DNA of 38,058 bases from Pezizomycotina sp. ARF18 (GCA_002224055.1 AZLU01000081.1:128199-166256), one strand, 5' to 3'. Positions 14,035 to 26,064 are shown, counted from the stretch's first letter. Program-made: numbers and translations. Notes: generated by a model from the sequence alone, not told the origin.

Positions 14035-17000
14035 TCAAGGCTCGTTCTCAGTTGGCTCGTCTGCTTTTTGATCCAACTTGATCCTCTTTGATTGCTCTTG
14101 ATCAGGGCCCTCTTGTTTATTGATCCTGTTTTGGTTGCTCTTGATCAGGGCCCTCTTGTTTATGCTGTTCATCCTCGTTACTCTCAGCGTTGGAACTTGC
14201 AGCTTCTTTTGTTGCGTCTGAACTGGCGTCGGCACCCATGTCCCCGCTCGATCTCTGCATTGCCATGGATTCCGGTTCGTCCTCATCTTCAATATCGTCT
14301 TCGACTTCTTCGGACAGTAAAACTTGGAGGTATCTCACTTGATCACTATTTCCAGCCATGCCTATCCTCGCGACTTCCTCATCGTCATCATCGTCTATAC
14401 CCATTTCCTCATCTTCGTCGTCGTCATCAGAGCTGCTTCCGAAACCTGATGTTAAAAGTCCTTCACCTCGACTATTGCCCTCTCCTTCCCGGGTGTCACT
14501 ATCACCACCTCCCATGGCCGCCAAGCTGCTTGCAAAATTATCGACGGAAGCTTCAACGAGGTCATTTTCTTCGGCGATACCACTGCTTTGTAGTTCGATA
14601 GTATCCAGAGCCGTGTCATTAGCACCGAGGTGGCTCCCGAATCCACCCTCAAATATTTGAGAAACACCGCCAGCCCCTAGACAGGTTGCTTAGACGCTAT
14701 CACTAGGTCCGGCCTTACCCCGCCAAGGATTGCGTTATCTCGCTCTCTAGTATCGGCTAGTGTCTGTTCCACGTAATGCACCCACTCCTGATCGATTACT
14801 TTTTCCATCACTGCAGGACTCAGAAGGTCAGGAGGGTGTCGTTCAGTAAACTTTACAACCTCTTCAGCTATCAGGGTGAGATGGCCATGTAGCTAACCGC
14901 ATGTTCTGTTCGGTTTGGGCTTTGTCGGACTGTTTTGACCTTCAACCACGCGCTCAGTAATACGTCCACGAAGGAAAAGATCTATTGCTAATGCTTGTTA
15001 AAACCTCTTCCATAGGACCATTGAAGACCTGTTGAACAACGTCATAAACGACGTTGTGCAAGAAATTGTTCACGGAAATCTGAAGAAAAGTCCTATATTT
15101 TGCCAAAAAGAAAAGAAAAGAAAAAAAAAATTTCAGATCGTACAATCATTAGAAAACGGCCACCCGGAAAAAAAAGGAAGAGAATTGGTGATTGTCCGGG
15201 TGAACTTACAAGTATTGTTGGGACAACAGAATGTTGTACGAACATCATCTTTAGGTAGTCTCCGACAAGTGGTTTTCCGTTAAAATCAAACTCTAAACCT
15301 TCCGTTTTAAGTATTGAGTCGTCTAGGCCTAGAGGAACCCCGTCGTCTTCGAGAACGTTGATTGCCGGGACTTCATCCTTAGGTAGACGTGGTAGTTGCT
15401 TGTTGACATTCAAAGGAGCGGGAACAATGCCACTATCGTCCTCATCCAGTTTTGTAGCATTGTGTTCTTCGTCTCTAGCGGCAGTAGGTTCATCCTTGGT
15501 GGGACGGTAGGTGGAGACTCCATGGCGATGTCTGGACTTTCTGTGCTTTCTAATTCCTTTGTTCGTCTCCTTCGGAAACCTTGGGTTCCGGAGGAGAAGG
15601 TGAACCCATCGCAGTATCCTCTGCCGGTTCGCTCTCTTCATCAATGGACAATGCGACGAAGTTCTGAAGTGAGATTCGAACCAGGAGAAAGGGCATCCTC
15701 CGGAGACAAGTGTTCACCTGATTTCTCTTCAGTTTTCGACTCTTCAGTAGCGGAACTGCTTTCGGCAATATTTTCTTCCTTTTCTCTATTGCCTTCTTGC
15801 GTCATAGGATCAACGGGATGTCCTGTTTCATCTGTGAATTCCCCATCATTTGATTCCGCTAAGACGCCAGACACCTCAACATCTTCGAACCCATCGTCAT
15901 CATCCTCCTTGCTGTTCTCCTTCGTTCCCAACGTCTCCGCTATGGATACTGCAACATCGACATTCGAACGGTTTCCGCATTAAGAGCGCCATTGTTGCTT
16001 CTCTTTCAGCCCTTATACGGTCTCGCTCCCGGTCTCTGCTTTTAACATATTCTTCGCTTCCTCGTTCGTTGAGCAGACCCATATTACTGCAATGGAGGAG
16101 TTCGGCCATAAGCTCGCAAGTCTTAAAGCGATCAAATCCCAGCGGTTCTATTGATCCACCAAAGGCAGCCTTTAGCTCTCTCCGCTTGTACGTTGTCGTT
16201 CCATCTGGATTCTCAACGGGGATGCCTTGGGATGAAACCAACTTCATAAAGTCCGGGACATGCCTGCCAAATAATTTTAACAGGGTACCTAAATATATCG
16301 GATCTCGGCCGGAAGGGACATTGTCGATTCCTCCCGCAATCTCAGGATCATAATCTGAGTTGTTCTTACGAATGACCTCAATTATGATTTCCAACACCGA
16401 CCGTCAACGGATTACCTCCCTTGAGCATTTCATTGATGAGGGACTGAATGCAAGCTTCAGATACAAGTTGTCGGGTGAGGTTATTTGGGCCGATGCACGA
16501 TTGTTCGTTTTGAGAAGCGTTGGCAGATATTGTTATTATAGCCTTTAGGAAGTCGCCCGTAGAAGTCTGTGTTGTTGAGGAATACGATGTTGAGAGGAAG
16601 GAGAGTAGCCGAGGAATGAGATCTTTTGATTGAAGCCACTTTTGAAGGAGACACAGTCAGCATCGGGAGGACACAATATCCTTAACCCGTAGATAACAAA
16701 AGCCACGCAACTGTTTTGAATGGGTGTGCATATTCGAAGAAATATTGGCATGTTTGGAACAACAAGGAGAAAGACGCAAGCCACTCACGTCAACAATACC
16801 TTGCCCGCCTTCAGATTTCTCCATGCTGATAATCTTCAGAAGCAGGTCCATGATCATCGGACAATCAACGTGTTTCAGCATCATAGGTACGATATTTTCT
16901 ATAGATTTGAAGAACTCCATCATCTCTTCTGTCTTTTTATCAAACAGAGTCTCGTTCACTTTTGTGAAGTATCCGGCTTGTAGGGGATCTAGGGGAGGCG

Positions 17001-17540
17001 GCCGTTCAAGGAATTTCCAAAACATTTGTAGATTGTCCAAGTTGTCCATTAAGGCTTCGCTAATCGACCAGGCCTCGCTTGAAAGGACTTCGCAGGATAC
17101 GTATGAGTATTTTGCCCTCGTCTTTTCAGCCTGCTCCCGCTGAGCGTCGGTCATCTGGACTCCTCGCTTGCCGGAGGCGTTACGGGCTCCTCGCCGCTCT
17201 TAGTAACTTCAGATGGAGCATTTTCGACCGATTCCTTATCTTCTTCCGCTACCTCACCTTGCTTATCGCTGTCAGCTTCCTCGCTGCCGCCATCCTGCCC
17301 TGTGGAAGTAGCCAAGCTAAGCGGGGGTTTAGGGGGAGATTGCTTCGGGGCTATGACATATTCCAGGAGCCGGCGTATTATCGGTTCTTCACGGAGGTAC
17401 TCTATTAGCTTGGCATTGTGCTGTTTGAGTTCCTGGATAAGATCCGATTCTTCGAGAAGCTCTTCAAGGGTTAAATCCTGCTTCTGGAGTATCGTATCGA
17501 TGGTACTGATGTTGGCATAACCACCGAATCGCCAAAACAT
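14035..17540 (-). CDS. SAPS-family subunit of Sit4/PP6-type phosphatase
   Basis: SAPS proteins bind the catalytic PP2A-like phosphatase Sit4/PP6 and direct it in growth control and G1 progression. The start MFWRFGGYANISTIDTILQK, with EELLEESDLIQELKQHNAKL and LREEPIIRRLLEY, is the typical SAPS N-terminus. An acidic/Ser insert follows, then EALMDNLDNLQMFWKFLERP, KIISMEKSEGGQGIVD, intron 16639-16788, WLQSKDLIPRLLSFLS, DFLKAIITISANASQNEQ, IRKNNSDYDPEIAGGIDNVP and KTCELMAELLHCSNMGLLNE. A long disordered region leads to PLVGDYLKMMFVQHSVVPTIL, intron 15093-15209, NNFLHNVVYDVVQQVFNGPM and VMEKVIDQEW..YVEQTLADTRERDNAILGG. The tail is acidic and ends ADEPTENEP, after a short duplication. Frame slips include about 17155, 15970, 15650 and three within 15068-15092. 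Fungal orthologues are the Sap185/Sap190 group. Confidence 0.93.
14092..14164 (-). repeat. Tandem duplication in the SAPS C-terminus
   Basis: The 29-base block beginning TTGCTCTTGATCAGGGCCCT occurs at 14092 and again at 14135, a period of 43 bases. On the coding strand both copies read KQEGPDQEQ, in different frames. A duplication of 42 or 45 bases with a frame slip would restore one frame for both copies, giving a glutamine-rich repeat at the protein end. Confidence 0.7.
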
Positions 17541-18480
17541 GTTGAAACTTCTATTTTTTTTTCCCCCTCCTTTACTTCTTTTCTTCTCTAGCTTATACTC
17601 TTTCCTGTTTCCGTTCTTCTTTCCGCTTTGCCTACGAGATCAAAAGCGAGAGGGTGCGCTGTTGTGGTTCCAGAGCGTTGGCGGCAGATCTTGGAGGGAT
17701 TTCTTGGAGCTTTCGGAGCAGGGAAATTTGCAGCGACCGTACTGAGAGCGTAGATAAAACCAGAACAAGGCGTGCTTGCTTCGTCAGGTTCTGCTTATGT
17801 TCTGAAGTTCATAACTGTGCTGTAGCTGAATCAGTACGATACGTTTCTAAGGTTTTCCTTTCATGCCGGAGAAAGGGAGGCGAAAAAGGGAGAAGGGAAA
17901 AAAAAAAAGAAAAAAAAAAAGAGCCGGGGTTTCGATGATCCAAGCAAGCTTAATCCCCAGATCTTAAGGCTATAAAGTGTTGCGAATGCAATACCACTAT
18001 TTTAGAGGGGAAAAAGGTGCCTTTCAGAAATCTCCCTCCTCGTCTTCATTTCCCCATGCGTGTTGCCCTCCTTATCTTGATAGCAAGGGCATTTTATGAA
18101 CTTACGGGAAAGCTTAAAATTAAAATATATATAAAAAAAAGGTCTTCTCCGCTAATGTGACAAAAGCGCTGCTCACTGAGTATTTGGTAACTTCAAAGCA
18201 GTAACGTCAACATGGATAAAATTTTCCTTTCTTTCTAGCTCTTTAATTTCATATATCCTTGAGCAGGAGTGCGCTTTTTCTGATATGAGGAGCGAATGCA
18301 ACGTGTGAAGTTAAGGTAGAAAAAAAAAAAAAAAGGGAGAGGAGAGCTTTAAGTATTATACTCACTGGTGCATGTGCATATGTGTTTTAAGTATAAAAAG
18401 TGGAGGGAAAAGGGACTGTGTGGGTTTCGAAGAGGGTGGGAAAAAAAGAATAAAGTAATTATTTAGCACTCTTATATTAC

Positions 18481-18512
<32 letters not shown>

Positions 18513-18535
18513 CTTTGAGGAGCAGCGAGTCTTTG

Positions 18536-18568
<33 letters not shown>

Positions 18569-19330
18569 CAAACAATAATACTTGGTAGGTAACAAGAAAT
18601 GGAGGAGAGCTCTCTGCTAACCAGCTATAAAAGATATTCTAGATTATTATATTATACTTAAGTACTCTTAGAGAGCTTGCACCACTCTCTCTCCTAAGCT
18701 ACTAAGTTTAGAGCAAGCAAAAAAAAATTTTTTTCTTTTTAATATATAACTTATCTCTATGCACGCCTTCTGAAATAGATCCATTATCGAAATAATTGTA
18801 CAGTACTGGCAAGGCAAGGCGATGATGTAAGTAAAAACAGTATTTTATATTATTTTATATTTAGTGGATAATACTACAACAAGTTATTATTGAATTGTAG
18901 TCGTGAATTATAAATACTACTTAAAAGTAGTAGATCTTTTGTTATCGACCTCAACCTCGTTGTACTTATATTTTTTTTATTTCATTTTTAATTAATTTTT
19001 TCTTCTATTCTTTATTCTTCGATTTACAGATGACGCTTTTATACCAAGGGCACGCACGTGCCAAGCCCTTTCCAGCAATCACCTCGATCACGCATAGAGT
19101 TCCTTTCTCAAGCCTGCTTTTCCCTTATTCCGCCGGTTCTAACCTCTCACGACCGCCTTTCGCTCCAGAGCAAAGACCGTGTATTTCAAGCTCCGGAAGC
19201 GCCCTTACCAGAGAACATTCCATATTTCCTCCTCCATCTTTCTCTCTCTACTTTTAGTTGTTTCTTAAAGCGGTCCCGTCGGCGAAGTCCTCTCAAGTTC
19301 TTTCGATCTTCCATTCCACCCCACCCACCT
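17541..19330. other. Divergent intergenic region between SAPS and VPS60 genes
   Basis: This 1.8-kb stretch should hold both promoters, since the SAPS gene reads left and VPS60 reads right. It contains purine-rich A runs at 17890-17920, an A run at 18320-18334, a TAT microsatellite at 18481-18511, a 28-base T run at 18541-18568 and pyrimidine-rich DNA just before the VPS60 ATG. No conserved coding frame was found. Confidence 0.5.
18481..18511. repeat. TAT trinucleotide microsatellite
   Basis: About ten uninterrupted TAT/ATT units lie in the SAPS-VPS60 intergenic region, 30 bases before a 28-base T run. Confidence 0.9.
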
Positions 19331-19883
19331 ATGAACCGGTTGTTTGGCGCAAAGAACACGGCTCCAAAGCCCTCGCTAGACGACGCAATATCAAAGGTAG
19401 CTAGCTCTAACGCTTACGCCGTCGCATATTAGACTATTCTCTCATATTTCCGCCTAGTTGAGCAGAATCGCGCAGGGAAAACGAGTACTTTTTTTTTTTT
19501 TTCCTTAAAGCTGTACTTCTAACCAGAAAGTATAAATAATCTCAATCTAGGTTGAAGGCCGCGTGGCTTCCCTCGATGTGCAAATAACGAAACTTAACGC
19601 CGAACTGGCAACATACCAGGCTAAGATATTAAAGCTGCGCGACGGCCCGGCGAAGAACAGCGTCAAGCAGAAGGCTCTCAAGGTCCTCCAGCGGCGGAAG
19701 CAGTACGAGGCGCAGCGCGATCAGCTCATGGGCCAGAGCTGGAATATGGAACAAGCAAACATGATGACGGACAACCTGAAAAGTACGAGGATGTCGGATC
19801 TTTTCTCCACCTTTGAACCCCTGTTTATTTATTTATTACTATTATTATTATTTCCCTTCTTGCTCTCTGACAGCGTTGGACGG

Positions 19884-19918
<35 letters not shown>

Positions 19919-20267
19919 TTTATGACGACGGTTGACGCCCTTAAAACCACGAACAAGGAGCTAAAGAAGCAGTACGGCAAGATCAACATCGACAAGAGAG
20001 CAGCTTCAAGATGAGATGGCGGACTTCTGGAAGTCGGCCAGGAGATCAACGCTTCCATGTCCCGTTCGATCTTCTTCCCGACGATATCGACGAAGCAGAG
20101 CTTGATGCCGAGCTCGAAGCGTTAGGTGAAGAGGTCGAGCTCAGCGGGGGCTGGGAAGGTGTCGGTGCGGAAGCCGAAGGATCCCAAGCTTTATGCAGGA
20201 AGAGGTCCCTTCGTTCATAGACGGAGAGAAGCAAGACACGGGCCCCGTAAAAGAGGCGGCAGGATAA
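19331..20267 (+). CDS. VPS60: ESCRT-III-related protein Vps60/CHMP5
   Basis: Snf7-family protein acting late in multivesicular body sorting on endosomes, where Vps60 recruits Vta1 to stimulate Vps4. The start MNRLFGAKNTAPKPSLDDAI is the characteristic Vps60 N-terminus. Intron 19397-19550 follows, then EGRVASLDVQITKLNAELAT, the Lys/Arg-rich GPAKNSVKQKALKVLQRRKQ and NMEQANMMTDNLK, then intron 19783-19917 carrying a long T run. Exon 3 continues TTVDALKTTNKELKKQYGKI, LQDEMAD, ASMSRS, DDIDEAELDAELEALGEE and ends MQEEVPSFIDGEKQDTGPVK EAAG. Exon 3 has several frame slips (about 19922, 19998, 20027, 20073 and 20190), each mended by one or two bases. A possible poly(A) signal AATAAA is at 20373-20378. 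Family identity is firm because both the first and last residues match the family pattern. Confidence 0.93.
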
Positions 20268-20795
20268 GGGTTTATCGGTGTAGTGGCGTCTTTGTAGATA
20301 TACCTCTTTAGAGTCATTCATTACCCTTTGCTATGTTTTGAGCGTTTCATTTTGTGTAATCCTTGTTGAACAAATAAAAAAAATTTTTTTTTTAAAATAG
20401 AATAAAAATACGAGACGAAAAAACCCCATATACCTAAGTACTGCTCTCACTTTGAATATTATATGTACATGCTCTTAAGAACTGTTCAAACTACTACTTA
20501 AAGGACGGATTACGAAACTACGTAATCCTCTCTTGTGATGCAACATCATATATAAATAAATAACAAAGGAGGGGTCTAAGAGGATTAAGAAATTATATCT
20601 GTGAGTTTAGTAGCCCGAAGAGTATAGATTGTCACTAGAGCTCTGGGTGGCATGAATATTCAGGCACAAGTCACAAAGCCGGATAACGTGCGAGAATTAT
20701 AGCTTTAGCTTGAGGAGGGCGTTTTGAGTTTATGAAATGGCATCGGGACTTCCGATGGCAGGTATTTATGTAAATTGGTTTATTGTCCGGAGCCG
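20268..20795. other. Convergent 3' region between VPS60 and the complex I gene
   Basis: Non-coding. It contains the AATAAA at 20373 for VPS60, an A/T junction near 20377-20396 and a perfect 8-bp hairpin GGATTACG-AAACTA-CGTAATCC at 20507-20528. I see no gene. Confidence 0.6.
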
Positions 20796-22566
20796 TCAGC
20801 ACTCCCTTCCAAGGACTTCGTGGTCCCAACCGCCAGCTCTCGGTACACCTCCCTGTTGTTCAGCGTACTTCTGCATTCTAGCCTCAAGTTCTGGCCTGAA
20901 ATGCCGAATGAGGCCCTGCAGAGGCCACGCGAAGGCCTCGCCAAGTGCTATTAAGAAAAGAGATTTAGCCCGTTGTTCGTTTCAATTTAGATATATGTAT
21001 ATAGGTAGAAAATTTTTTGGTATGCCTTACCGCAATAGTATGCCCTCTACTTGCTTAGTTAGCTCTTGAAGCATATCAATTTCGCGTTCCCTTCCTGGCC
21101 TCGCTCGAACCTCTCCATGATCTGCTGAGTCCACTTGGACCCTTCTCTGCACGGCGTGCACTGGCCGCAACTCTCATGCCTGTAGAACTTGGCCAAGCGC
21201 GCAATGCACCGCACGACATCGGCACTCTTGTCCATGACTATGACCGCAGCTGTTCCCAGACCGCTCTGAGCATCTTTAAGAGCGTCAAAATCCATTAGGA
21301 CGTCTTCGCAGATTTTCTTAGGCAAGATAGGGGTAGAACTGCCGCCGGGTATGATCGCGAGAAGGTTATCCCAGCCGCCTCTGACGTCACCGCAGTGTTT
21401 CTGGATAAGTTCCTTTAGAGGTATAGACATTTCCTCCTCGACGGTGCACGGGTTATTGACGTGTCCTGAGATGCAGAAGAGTTTGGTCCCTTGGTTGCGT
21501 TCGCGACCGAAGGAAGCGAACCATTTCCCACCTCGCCTGCAGATCGTTGGAGCGACGGCGACGGTTTCAACATTCGCCACCGTGGAAGGACAACCGAAGA
21601 GACCCACCGAAGCAGGGAAAGGCGGCTTGAGACGTGGTTTACCCGGTTTCCCTTCAAGCGACTCTATTAAACTAGTCTCTTCACCGCAGACATAGGCCTG
21701 AAGGGGTTGCGAAATTGAAATATGTTAGTTGGACTCTGTATTTAACCATCTCTTGTCTTTTTGAGTGCAGACGTAACGTACCCCCATTCCTCTGTGAAGA
21801 TAGACGTCGAAGTCGTAACCACTCCCGCAAGCATTCTTTCCGATAAGCCCAGCGCCATACGCTTCGTTGATAGCACGCTGGAGGCAGGTAGCTTCGTGGT
21901 AGAATTCGCCGCGGATGTAAATGTAAGCCGCGGTTGCATTCATTGCTCTACCAGCCACGAGGCAGCCCTCGATGAGCTTGTGGGGTCCTTTCGCATGATC
22001 TCACGATCCTTGCACGTGCCAGGTTCGCCCTCGTCCGCATTTACCACCAGATATCGGGGCCGGTCGTCTTTATCCCAGCCGGGAAAGTTCATGAACGACC
22101 ATTTCATACCCGACGGGAAACCGGCACCACACGGCCACGAAGTCCGGAAGTCTTGATCTCGTTGATGATCTATCCAAAAAAAAGCCCTGCATTAGTTGCG
22201 AGCTTTCTGCTGTTGGGATTCTGGCGAAGAAAATGGGGACATATAATCTATGATGTCAGTCTGCAACAAACCCAGTCATGTCCTTCAGCAAGATCTCCTT
22301 GGTTTTGTACCAATCACCATACTTCATTGCCGATTTGAGGTCGGCGCCATGATGTGCGTATAGGTTCTGGAATATCCGATCTTGATCGCTTAATCCTCCA
22401 AACCTCGTCTTCCTTGGAGGCGGTGTTTCGGCGGGAGTCGCTAATCCTCGTGTGTTCTGTTTTGAGGGTTGGAAGCAACAACGGATATCGTGGATGTGGC
22501 GATGGCAGTGGCTGGTAAAAGGTTCCGTGAAGCCAGAGCTCGCGCTGAGTTCCTTGTAACATACAT
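20796..22566 (-). CDS. NUO51: Complex I 51-kDa subunit, NADH:ubiquinone oxidoreductase flavoprotein 1
   Basis: NDUFV1/NuoF orthologue: binds NADH and FMN and carries a 4Fe-4S cluster (N3) in the matrix arm of complex I. The start [20 protein letters not shown] is a positively charged, Ser/Ala-rich mitochondrial presequence. Then come [32 protein letters not shown] and intron 22170-22271. [13 protein letters not shown] precedes the FMN-loop region ([10 protein letters not shown] after one slip). [20 protein letters not shown] and [15 protein letters not shown] lead to intron 21698-21781. [40 protein letters not shown] and the cluster motif [15 protein letters not shown] follow, then intron 20948-21030 and [20 protein letters not shown]. 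Slips are near 22450, 22283, 22130, 21983, 21085 and 21043. The last dozen residues are uncertain. Confidence 0.95.
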
Positions 22567-23500
22567 CGTTCCGTCTCGTATACGATATTAAGACAGAAGT
22601 CTGGCGTCTATCCAAGTATCTTTTCTGGCCTCTTTTGGGTCAGTAAGAGTACTTCGTCTATTGTTTTTCCGATCTTGCCAAGTCTACGTTCCTGTGACGA
22701 TTATTCCGTTTAGTTGTTCCTTCGGCCGGTGTCGTAGCTCAAAGGTACGTAGTACTCATTTGTGTCGTATCGGTTAGTTGATTGTGATATGTGTGAGAAG
22801 GCCCCTGTGGTTTTGCATGTGGGTATAGTTCGTTGAATTGAGCTCATAAAAATAATAAAACCGGAGATAAACTGAAATGAGAAAGAGAAAGCAAAGGCAG
22901 AGAGAAAGTGTTTTATCACGTGACACAGACTCAATTCAGCCAATCACAGCTCTTTCTTTACACAACCGAATGCCTCATGTTACACTGGACAGTTTTGATA
23001 TAAAAGGAATAGAGTAATTCCTCGCCGCTTTAAGATTGTATGCTTTATTTGATTCTTTTATCTTTGCAATTCCTTGATTTTCTGGGTGGATGTATTCTTA
23101 TGTACTACTATTGAGACGCTCTAGAAGCTGCGATAATATTTGTAACCCGCGTGGTTGGACCGCTTCAAAGTTACCGATAGCAACACAGCAGTACTTGCGA
23201 TCAAATTGTCTTCCTATTACAATTTGCATCCATAAAAAATTCTGCAACAGTCTCTATATTTCACTAACTCAGAGCCTAGCACTTGGTCTGAATTGTGATT
23301 CATTAATGATTAATACTATTTCTTTCCCTTCCCTTGCCTCTTATTTTTGCCAATCTTCTCAGTCTACCTTACCATATATGATTACAGTTGGTGACATTCT
23401 GTCAATTGCAGCTCCAGTCCATAACCTGCCCTCTTTTTTTTTTTTTTTTTCTCGTTCTTTTTTGTCTCCTCCATATATACACATGCATAGTCTGTATTAG
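22567..23500. other. Intergenic region between complex I gene and SOD2
   Basis: This is the complex I gene's upstream region and the 3' side of SOD2. It holds TCACGTGA at 22916-22923 and CCAAT at 22940-22944, an A/G-rich stretch at 22846-22910, and an 18-base T run near 23432-23450. A minus-strand ORF at 22710-22943 and a plus-strand ORF at 23090-23500 show no recognisable protein features. Confidence 0.55.
22916..22944. promoter_or_regulatory. TCACGTGA palindrome plus CCAAT box upstream of the complex I gene
   Basis: A perfect TCACGTGA (22916-22923) lies 16 bases from CCAAT (22940-22944), about 350-380 bases upstream of the complex I ATG. CACGTG is the core of fungal bHLH sites (Cbf1 type) and CCAAT of the HAP/CBC complex, which in fungi controls respiratory and iron-cofactor genes. 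The motifs are seen; the binding proteins are inferred. Confidence 0.4.
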
Positions 23501-24556
23501 CTAATTAGGCCGCATTAAGCGTCGCTCGACCGTCTTCCAGTTGATGACATTCCAGATCGCCTTGAAGTAATCGGCTTTAACATTCTTATATTGAAGACTA
23601 GTTTAGATTGTCAGCCCGAGGCGTTTCATTAGTTTGCTCCGGTTGATGACAAGACTTACTAGTAGGCGTGTTCCCAAGCGTCTATCCCAAGCAGAGGAAC
23701 GTATTTCCCAACGACAGGATCTTGGTTCTGTATGCGGAATAGCATTAGCCTCCTAGTAGCAAGTGAAAAAGTTGGCAGCTTATACGTAAGCTCCCAGACG
23801 TTGAGCCTGAATTTTTCCGGCTCCTTAAAAAGTAGAAAAGATCGTTTGATTTAAAGTGCTTACCGCCTTGGTGATCAGCTCCAGCTGTCCCGTCTCCTTA
23901 TTCTTAGCCAACCAGGCCCAGCCACTGCCCTGAATACCCGCTAGAGTGGTGTTGGTCTGGGATATGAACTTATCCAGGCCGCCCCACGTAGCATCAATCT
24001 GCTTGGCCAGCTCGCCAGACGGAGGCTTACCTCCATCCTTCGATTCGGGCGACAGGTTTTCCCAGAAGAGAGAGTGGTTTACGTGACCTCCTCCGTGGAA
24101 GTTGAGGAGGGGCAACAAGCTGATGGCTGCCTGGGGATCGCCTCGCGCATCGGCAATCTTCGCTTCAGCGTCGTTTAATCCGTTGACATACGTCTGGTGA
24201 TGTTTCTTGTGATGCGTCTAATGAACCAAACGCAGAAATGCTTCTTTAGTTTATGGCCAGATAATTGGGTGGTTTCATGGAGATTTATTGTGGGGGTGTA
24301 AGCTAAAAAAAAAAAAAAAAAAAAAAGGAATAAGAGAAGAAAGCCGAGCTCTGCAAGAGGAAGTGGTTCTGTTGTCGAGCTTTCACTCACTCACCTCCAT
24401 AATTTGCCGGAGATATGTGGTTCCAGAGCTCCATAATCGTACGGAAGATCGGGCAAGGTATGCTTGGAGCGCACAAGCTAGCCGTAGCCAGCGGCCTGCC
24501 AATTGCTTTCCTACCGTCGAACGGAGAATATTTCTAGTCGTTGCCAGCGCAGACAT
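23501..24556 (-). CDS. SOD2: Mitochondrial manganese superoxide dismutase
   Basis: Converts matrix superoxide to peroxide. The start [20 protein letters not shown] is an Arg-rich presequence. Mature protein begins at [18 protein letters not shown], then intron 24218-24394 (contains a 22-base A run), [50 protein letters not shown], intron 23728-23863, [23 protein letters not shown], intron 23598-23659, and [20 protein letters not shown], ending near MRPN. The metal ligands are visible: His in HHKKHH, His in HVNHSLFW, Asp and His in DAWEH. The GGGHVNH pattern and the presequence support the Mn mitochondrial form. Two slips lie in exon 1 (about 24468 and 24403); exons 2-4 read cleanly. It reads away from PSF3. 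Confidence 0.95.
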
Positions 24557-24945
24557 TTCCGCTTCTTTTCAATTGTATTCGTGAATCGATCGTGATGATG
24601 AATTGCAGTTACACGAATTCAAGATAGTATTGCTTAACCATAATATTAACTCTGGGTATAAGTAAGACTGAGATTTTGAAATCAGAATGTTACTGTGAAA
24701 GGCTGACTTACTTAAGTAGTAGTAGTATGGGTGGGAATATCACGTCATGGAAACTTGACGGAAAAGAAGCCGTTGGAAAAAGAAAAGCACTCTTTTTTAA
24801 ACCCCTACCTCGGTGGGCCGCCCCTCCAATAATTTTTATTTTTATATTTTTTTTATATTTATAGTGTTTTGGTTTTTCGTTTTTCATCTGAAGCATTTTT
24901 TCGGACTACCACCATTCTTTTCTTTCTTTCCTTTTCTCTCTCTCA

Positions 24946-24981
<36 letters not shown>

Positions 24982-25067
24982 CAAACCTTGCGTGTCGATT
25001 CACGTTCGTTGAATCTCATATGCCAGTTCCACCCTTCGCCTGGTACCCGGTCACATAACCAATTACC
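24557..25067. other. Divergent promoter region SOD2 / PSF3
   Basis: About 510 bases separate the two ATGs. The middle holds T-rich DNA and a T19/A13 junction at 24950-24981, 87 bases from the PSF3 start. No ACGCGT cell-cycle box is seen upstream of PSF3. Confidence 0.6.
24950..24981. repeat. T19/A13 homopolymer junction in the SOD2/PSF3 promoter region
   Basis: Nineteen T followed immediately by thirteen A, ending 86 bases before the PSF3 ATG. Poly(dA:dT) tracts typically exclude nucleosomes in fungal promoters; that role is inferred. Confidence 0.9.
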
Positions 25068-26029
25068 ATGGCGAGTAACTACTACGATATAGATGCTATT
25101 CTCACGGACGCTCAGGTATCGCTCACTTTGATAGTTCTGCCAGAAAGAGGATATAAAACGAACCACCGTTATTATTAATATACTCTGCCCCCTTGCATAT
25201 ACAGAAAGTTCCCTGCACATTCGAGATAACAGTCCCCGGCTTAGGGTACCTCGACGGTAATCAAACGGCGGATGTAAGTCAAGTCACGTCAGCGCGTATA
25301 TCACCATTGATCCTTTCCTGTTCTTGGTTTATAGCTTTGAGTGGGACGGGAGTGAACTCTCACCGTTCATTCAATTGCTTTTGTCGCAATACAGCTCCCC
25401 TAATTTTTTTTTCAAGTAGATCAAAGAAGGCACACGCGTCGAATTACCGCTATGGCTAGGCGAAATGCTCGCTGTCAGGTACAACTATCAATCCAAGAAT
25501 AAGTCTGCGCGTCATTTTAAAATCCTAAACGAAACTGTTTTGTCGATCAATCAGTAGCTATACCCAATTACGATCATAGAAGAAACGCGACATAAGCTTC
25601 CTTATCTTATCGCTTCACTGACCTCTCCCCTCGAATATAATACAAAAATAAAATAAAATAAAAAAGTCAGCGTTTAGGTACATTGACAAATATTATATCC
25701 CTCGATGTTCCCGCCCCGCTCGCTCCGCGGGTGCAAAACGCACTCAAGGCGAACCCGCTTACCGTTGACCTGCGCGCGCTAGCGCCGCATTACTACTCCC
25801 TTGGCGAGAGATCCTCAATTTGTTCGAGGACGAGGAGCTCGTAGAAATACTCAGTGACACGTTCAAGACGCGAGCCGCTGAAATTGCAGACCACGCTGTA
25901 AATCCGCGAGGAGCCCTAGGTGAAGGTGCGGAGTTCCTTAGGGGACTGGAACAGAGCGAAAGGCAGAGTAAGGCATCGCTTTGCCCCTCAAACTACACCC
26001 TGTACTTCCTTTTTTTTTTTTTTTTTTTT

Positions 26030-26064
<35 letters not shown>

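Noticed and set aside
14092-14601. Plus-strand ORF of 169 codons opposite the SAPS tail
   Set aside because: Antisense shadow of the acidic SAPS C-terminus, with a Leu/Arg/His composition and no family features.
15670-15690. tRNA B-box-like sequence GGTTCGAATCTC on the minus strand
   Set aside because: It lies inside the SAPS coding sequence (SPGSNLTSEL) with no A box upstream.
22731-22800. Possible tRNA starting with a TAGCTC A-box-like motif
   Set aside because: No matching B box (GGTTCGANNCC) and no cloverleaf arms follow at the right distance.
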